A program made the position numbers and the translations under genes. Under the pieces are notes generated by a model. The model made no database searches. It worked only from the letters and a program-made list of their open reading frames with translations, and had not been told where the DNA came from. From positions 1-26,359 of the forward strand of contig JAFGQA010000119.1 of NCBI GenBank assembly GCA_016935885.1: a DNA stretch of 26,359 nt, written 5' to 3'. Below, one piece after another: positions 22,846 to 26,359 of the stretch. How positions within the stretch are numbered: the first letter of the stretch is position 1; every line of letters starts with the position of its first letter. This stretch comes from Phycisphaerae bacterium. Its GTDB lineage: Bacteria > Planctomycetota > Phycisphaerae > UBA1845 > UTPLA1.

Positions 22846-23106
22846 TCAATCCGGGAGGACCCGATACACTTCGTCGTGCTCCCGGGCGTGCTCGGTGATC
22901 TTGATGCCGACGGCGTCGCCGACCTTCGCCGACTCCACGGGCGCATTATCGATCTGCATCGATTCGATGTTCTGCTTGAAGTCCGAAGTGTGCCCGACGA
23001 TGTGGATCGTGTCGCCGACGTTGAGCTGCCCTTCGGTAATCTCAATGGCAGCGACCATCGGCTTGCTGAAGAAGTGCGTCACCTTTCCGATCAGTTGTTC
23101 GGCCAT
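22846..23106 (-). CDS. small EF-Tu domain 2-like protein
   Basis: This 86-residue protein consists of one beta-barrel resembling domain 2 of translational GTPases (IGKVTHFFSKPMVAAIEITE, GQLNVGDTIHIVGHTSDF, then SAKVGDAVGIKI). It is usually annotated as 'translation elongation factor-like protein'. There is no GTPase domain, and its role is unclear. ATG 23106 is chosen because AAGGAGG lies 6 nt upstream; the TTG at 23112 overlaps that spacing. It sits 67 bp downstream of the thioredoxin-like gene on the same strand and may be co-transcribed. It converges on asnS with 43 bp between stops. Confidence 0.85.
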   Translation of the reverse strand: MAEQLIGKVTHFFSKPMVAAIEITEGQLNVGDTIHIVGHTSDFKQNIESMQIDNAPVESAKVGDAVGIKITEHAREHDEVYRVLPD

Positions 23107-23173
23107 GGCCAACCTCCTTGCCCGTTGCGCGGTTATTCACGGGCGCATTATAACGCGGCTCGGCGCCGCGCCT

Positions 23174-24040
23174 CTACAGCTTCGCCATCTCCTCCCTGGC
23201 CGTCTTGGCGTATCGGGTCTTGGGATACTCCCGGATGACGCGCTCGTAATACTCGATGGCCTCTTGTTTCTTCCCCATCGCGGACAGGTTTCGGGCGGTC
23301 CGCAGCCAATGCCCGCAGTCCTTCTTCGCCTTGGCGTTCCGAACCTTGGCCATGATCTTCTTGTTCTTCTTGAGCTTCTTGAGCTTGGCCTTGGCCTTCT
23401 TGCCGTATTCGGTCTTCTTGTACTCCTTCGCGACCTCCTCGTAGGCCTCGATCGCGTCAGCATATTGCTTCTTTTTGTGCAGCCTGGCCGCTTTCTTGTA
23501 GGCGGCCTTCGCGGCGGCCTCCCGAAGCGATCCTGAGGCCCTTGGCGGGTTCTCCTTCAGCAGGCGTTTGATGGCCTCCTCGGCGTCGGGTGACTGCGGA
23601 TGCCCGGACCACGCGATCTTCCCGTCCGGATCGACGACGAACATCGTTGGGTATCCTCGGACACCATAGGCCTCCGTGGTTGCCTTCGCATCGCCGCCGA
23701 CGAGGTAGGAGATCTTGTTCTTCTTGACATACGGCGCCACCTTCGATGCCGGCTCAGGTGACAAAGCGACCAGGACGACGCCCTTGGGCCCATACTGCTT
23801 TTGCATCTCGACGAGACGCTGGATGCCTTTCTGGCACCACCCTCACCAGGTCGTCCAGAATTCGACCAGGACGACCTGCCCCTGGAAGGTCTCGGTCCCG
23901 GCGCTCTTCAAGCCTTCGGGCAGGTTCCACCAGGAGCCGGCGGAGACCTTCGGCGCCTTGTCCCCGATTCCAGGGTCCCCCATCGCCCCCGGCGCCAGCA
24001 CGGCGCACAGACCGCACGCAAGTAGTAGCTGTCGCTTCAT
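23174..24040 (-). CDS. candidate selenoprotein: exported thioredoxin-fold/TPR protein with in-frame TGA
   Basis: The frame 24040-23174 is open except for one TGA at 23845-23843. Read as selenocysteine this gives 288 residues. Residues 1-21 are a signal peptide (MKRQLLLACGLCAVLAPGAM). Residues 22-160 form a TlpA/AhpC-like thioredoxin fold: VVLVEFWTTW, then U66-G-W-C69, then GVVLVALS and the cis-proline segment RGYPTMFVVDPDGKIAWSG. Residues 180-288 are TPR-like, Lys-rich helices (YADAIEAYEEVAKEY, KQEAIEYYERVIREYPKTRY). The TGA occupies the first active-site Cys position. GGAG lies about 8 nt before ATG 24040. A periplasmic thiol-disulfide role is inferred. If TGA is a true stop, only a 65-residue fragment is made. 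Confidence 0.75.
23803..23819 (-). promoter_or_regulatory. candidate bacterial SECIS hairpin
   Basis: On the minus-strand message GCGUCUC (23819-23813) pairs with GAGAUGC (23809-23803) over seven positions (one G-U) around the loop GUC. The loop starts 31 nt after the UGA and begins with G. As I recall the bacterial SECIS model, a G in the first two loop positions and 16-37 nt between UGA and loop are required; both are met. An alternative 6-bp hairpin (GGUGCC/GGCAUC, loop AGAAA) lies at 23838-23822, too close to UGA. Confidence 0.55.
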
Positions 24041-24195
24041 CACATCTCTCCAGGGATATGAGCCCAGGCGCGACGCAGGCTCGGTCGTGTCCCAACGTCC
24101 CTTCGTCGCCGCCTCAAGCAGCTTTCCGGCATCGCCCCCACTCAGCCACTGCGGGTCCGGGTCGGAACGCCGCAACGCGGTAGCCGCAGTCTGCG

Positions 24196-24332
24196 CTAGT
24201 ACGGCGTTTCACGAATAGAACGACTGTACGCTCTGCCGAGAGTCCTTTCTCGGCACCGGCTTCATGACCGAGAAGGGATTCTCGGTCCAGCAATCGTAGT
24301 CGCGTCGCGTTTCCTGTGAAACGCGGTACTAG
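24196..24332 (+). mobile_element. MITE-like element, IS630-type ends (copy 2)
   Basis: The same 17-bp inverted ends as copy 1, starting CTAGTACGGCGTTTCAC and ending CGGTACTAG. Internal sequence is nearly identical, but it has only one copy of the 36-bp internal unit and a 5-bp CGCGT duplication near 24301. Both ends lie in CTAG. It is 155 bp upstream of the thioredoxin-like gene start and could influence its leader, since that gene reads away from it. Confidence 0.85.
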
Positions 24333-24932
24333 TATAGTCGGCCGTCCCGACCGCTGCAACAACTAACCTCACGGGCCGGATGGTGGTGCAGGGCAATCGC
24401 ATGTGCGCGTAAGTCCTTTATTCTCGCGGGGCCGTCCACGCACGCAACTTCGATTCCAGTATTGATATCCGCGTGAGGGCTCGCTACATGCAATTGCCCT
24501 GGATGGTGGTGTCCAGGACGCTTCCGGCGGCATTCGATTTTGGGTGCCACGGGCGGCTTGTCCGCCCGTGCGGTCTCTCCGACGGGCGCATGAAGTATTC
24601 ACACTGGCAGGCAAGCTGCCGGTGACGCGCCTAGACTGTCACGGACCCCTAGATGGTTTGCAGTGTTGCGATTCCGTCATTTGCCGGGTCGGCGAAGGTC
24701 GGTTCTCACGTGCCGTAGATCCGACCGGCGCGGAGACGCCGGCCGTGGTCGTTCGGGCTGTCTTGTACTGAATCAGACGGAGACCAGGCTGGCGGCCGCT
24801 CATGGCGCCTTGTACACTTCTTGCACATCCCTCAGCCCAGGCACGCCAGGAACCGGGCCGACGGTGGTGTAGAAGCGGGACGTGCCGAAGACAAGACGAT
24901 CCATCTGAAGGAGTTGACCAAAGGAGCTGATC
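24333..24932. other. gene-free region between thioredoxin-like and DinB-like genes
   Basis: About 600 bp without a convincing gene. It contains an inverted copy of the GC-hairpin repeat (24524-24629) and a small GC inverted repeat near 24722-24747 (CCGGCG...CGCCGG) similar to that near 43-66. The rest shows nothing recognisable. It should include the promoter of the DinB-like gene, but no consensus is visible. Confidence 0.6.
24524..24629 (-). repeat. GC-hairpin interspersed repeat, copy 3 (inverted)
   Basis: The reverse complement reads GGCAGCTTGCCTGCCAGTGT, then GGAGAGACCGCACGGGCGG, then CAAGCCGCCCGTGGCACCC and the AATCGAATGC tail, in the same order as the copies at 13429 and 13906. The copy lies in a gene-free gap. 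Confidence 0.8.
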
Positions 24933-25430
24933 ATGGCCAACGAGACGCTGGAGAACGGCCTTGCGGCGCTGGGATTCGCCCGGCGAGTGACGACCTCGCT
25001 GCTTGAGGATATCCCGCAAGATAAGCTGACCCATCAGCCCATCCCCGGCGCGAATCACGCGATGTGGATCATGGGGCACGTCGCAGTGACGGATGCATTC
25101 TTCCTGGACCAGCTCGATGGTCGGACGGTTGGTGGGCTTGAGGAATGGAAGGCCCTGTTCTTCAGGGGCTCGCAACCGAAGCCGAATGTCTCCGACTATC
25201 CCCCCGTCGCGGAGGTCAAGCGTCTGCTCGACCGCAGTCGAGAGCAGGTGATCGCATGGTTCAGGTCGCTCGACGACGTCCAGCTCAAGGCCCCGTTGCC
25301 GGACGACTTGAAGGGCTTCGGCCCGTTGCACGTCAACCTGATGACCTCCACGGCCGTCCATGAGGGCATGCACGCAGGACAACTGGCCGTCATCCGCAAG
25401 AGCCTCGGCATCGGGCCCAAGTTCGGCTGA
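24933..25430 (+). CDS. DinB-like (four-helix-bundle, metal-binding) protein
   Basis: This 165-residue protein has the DinB/YfiT-like pattern: a first helix, then the first metal-ligand histidine in MWIMGHVAVTD near residue 52, and HEGMHAGQLAVIRKSLG near residues 143-159 carrying two further histidines. Members act as thiol-dependent transferases or are of unknown role; the substrate here cannot be told. ATG 24933 has AAGGAG 7 nt upstream, an excellent start. It is transcribed alone, preceded by a repeat-rich gap. Confidence 0.8.
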   Translation: MANETLENGLAALGFARRVTTSLLEDIPQDKLTHQPIPGANHAMWIMGHVAVTDAFFLDQLDGRTVGGLEEWKALFFRGSQPKPNVSDYPPVAEVKRLLDRSREQVIAWFRSLDDVQLKAPLPDDLKGFGPLHVNLMTSTAVHEGMHAGQLAVIRKSLGIGPKFG

Positions 25431-25594
25431 TTCGGCCGGTGTGCCACTGCGATCGAGCAGAGCCCTCCGGGCAATCCGCGGGCTGGCCGAGCCGCGATTC
25501 CGGGGTTGCGAGCGATGTCCGGCGACGAAGATGGCGCAGTCGCATCAGAGGACTGGCCATCCACGCGAAAGCCTTCTCCCCGAGGCCCCCGGCT
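25431..25594. other. convergent intergenic gap
   Basis: 164 bp between the DinB-like gene and the prepilin-like gene, which converge. No clear terminator with a T-run is seen; GC-rich stretches give only weak stems. Confidence 0.4.
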
Positions 25595-26359
25595 TCATAG
25601 ATCAAACAACGGCTCGGGCAGACAGTCCATGCGGCCCCAGGTCCCGCGAGCATCACGGCCGTTGAACTCGGGATTGTTCGGGAAGTCCGTGTGTTCGTAG
25701 TACGTCCCCAAGCCGAAATCCACAAACTGGGCGTGGCCGTCCGCGTAGCTGACGCTGAAGAAGCCAATCTTGCGATGGTAGCTCGTCAACTCACCGGGTG
25801 TGACAGATCCTATCACCTCGTTCGTCCACAACGTCTCGTACACCCGGGCTTCCATGAAATCGAGCGTGATCCCGGTTTGGGGGATGCGGTTCACCGGCCG
25901 GGCGTAGATACCGACGGTCCAGCCATCGCTGTACGCCAGGTTGTTCTGTCGAAACGCCGTGCCGTTGCCTTCGAAGTACGGATTCTCCGTCTCCCTGGGA
26001 TCGGAGCCGAACCCCGGCCACTCCTGCCAGCCGTATTCGTCGCCAGGGCATTGGAAGATCTCGAAGTGGCCGATGTCGCCGGGGGCCGTGTTCGACACAA
26101 CGCCGTTCTTCCCGTAGATGATGTGGTTGAACGCCCGCGTCCGAGGGTCGAATTCCTCGTCCCAACCCACGAAGTCCATGGTCCCCGGGCCGCCGCCGTA
26201 TTCGGCGTAGCCTTCACCGTTGAACATGTATGCATTGGGGTGGACCGGCCCCATGATCGACTTCGGATCGTCGCTTGCGTACTCGATGGCCGTCTGGCCC
26301 AGGACGCGCAGGTTCGAGTTGCACTTCAGCTTCTGCCCTTCGACCCTGGCCGCCGATAG
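25595..26359 (-). CDS. prepilin-like protein with H-X9-DG-type C-terminus (partial, N-terminus missing)
   Basis: The frame is open to the window edge, so the start and the N-terminal methylation/pilin helix are missing. The visible part begins LSAARVEGQKLKCNSNLRVL followed by GQTAIEYASDD, the usual segment just after the pilin helix in planctomycete prepilin-like proteins. The C-terminus has RKIGFFSVSYADGHAQFVDF, the 'DGH' motif of this family, and ends CLPEPLFDL. These proteins are exported and thought to be pseudopilin-like surface proteins; their exact role is unknown. At least 254 residues are present. Confidence 0.85.
   Translation of the reverse strand, partial: LSAARVEGQKLKCNSNLRVLGQTAIEYASDDPKSIMGPVHPNAYMFNGEGYAEYGGGPGTMDFVGWDEEFDPRTRAFNHIIYGKNGVVSNTAPGDIGHFEIFQCPGDEYGWQEWPGFGSDPRETENPYFEGNGTAFRQNNLAYSDGWTVGIYARPVNRIPQTGITLDFMEARVYETLWTNEVIGSVTPGELTSYHRKIGFFSVSYADGHAQFVDFGLGTYYEHTDFPNNPEFNGRDARGTWGRMDCLPEPLFDL

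Noticed and set aside
23843..23845. Simple pseudogene or two separate genes at the TGA
   Set aside because: No frameshift or other lesion is visible, the frame continues through the active site and cis-proline, and the second segment lacks its own ribosome-binding site. It is not excluded that a sequencing error changed TGC to TGA.
24544..24771. 75-codon plus-strand frame
   Set aside because: The first third is the inverse of the GC-hairpin repeat; no ribosome-binding site or family resemblance.

Overview
The window is GC-rich bacterial DNA that most likely comes from a planctomycete, perhaps of the Phycisphaerae. Three things point there: a membrane protein with several 'CGY-L-R...CPECG' zinc ribbons, a prepilin-like protein with a 'YADGHAQF' C-terminus at the right edge, and large lineage-style lipoproteins between repeat-filled intergenic regions. 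A genus cannot be named from this sequence. The two outer flagellar rings (FlgH, FlgI) imply a diderm cell.

Layout. 1-892: no gene; repeats, a 24-bp perfect hairpin and a candidate sigma-54 promoter. 893-13243: one co-directional flagellar cluster in the order flgF, flgG, flgA, flgH, flgI, flgJ (rod-binding domain only), flgN, flgK, flgL, fliW, csrA, flagellin. It supplies the distal rod, the P- and L-rings, the hook-filament junction, the junction chaperone, the filament subunit and the FliW-CsrA switch. 13244-14096: nested palindromic repeats. 14097-15614: a solitary N6-adenine DNA methyltransferase. 15934-19502 (minus strand): a small lipoprotein, a trypsin-like serine peptidase and a large lipoprotein of unknown function. 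19911-22802: a zinc-ribbon membrane protein and asparaginyl-tRNA synthetase. 22846-24040 (minus strand): a small EF-Tu domain 2-like protein and a thioredoxin-fold/TPR protein. 24333-24932: repeats. 24933-25430: a DinB-like protein. 25595-26359 (minus strand): a prepilin-like protein cut by the window edge.

The strongest unusual signal is in the thioredoxin-like gene. Its frame runs from 24040 to 23174 with a single in-frame TGA exactly where the first cysteine of the CxxC active site belongs (U/stop-G-W-C). A 7-bp stem with a G-led loop lies 30 nt downstream, as expected for a bacterial SECIS. This is a candidate selenoprotein. Sequencing error or a nonsense mutation are the alternatives.

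The second signal is regulatory. The flagellin ribosome-binding site sits in a perfect 6-bp hairpin with GGA in its hexaloop, an apparently ideal CsrA site, directly downstream of fliW and csrA. CsrA's own start codon overlaps a CARGGAUGU match.

The third is the repeat content. There are two copies of a roughly 140-170 bp element with 17-bp inverted ends in a CTAG context (IS630-type MITE), one of them inserted exactly at the flgH stop codon. There is also a composite palindromic repeat split by a 240-bp hairpin array that shares the MITE core, a three-copy GC-hairpin repeat, and three unrelated short-word tandem repeats, one of them translated inside a zinc ribbon.
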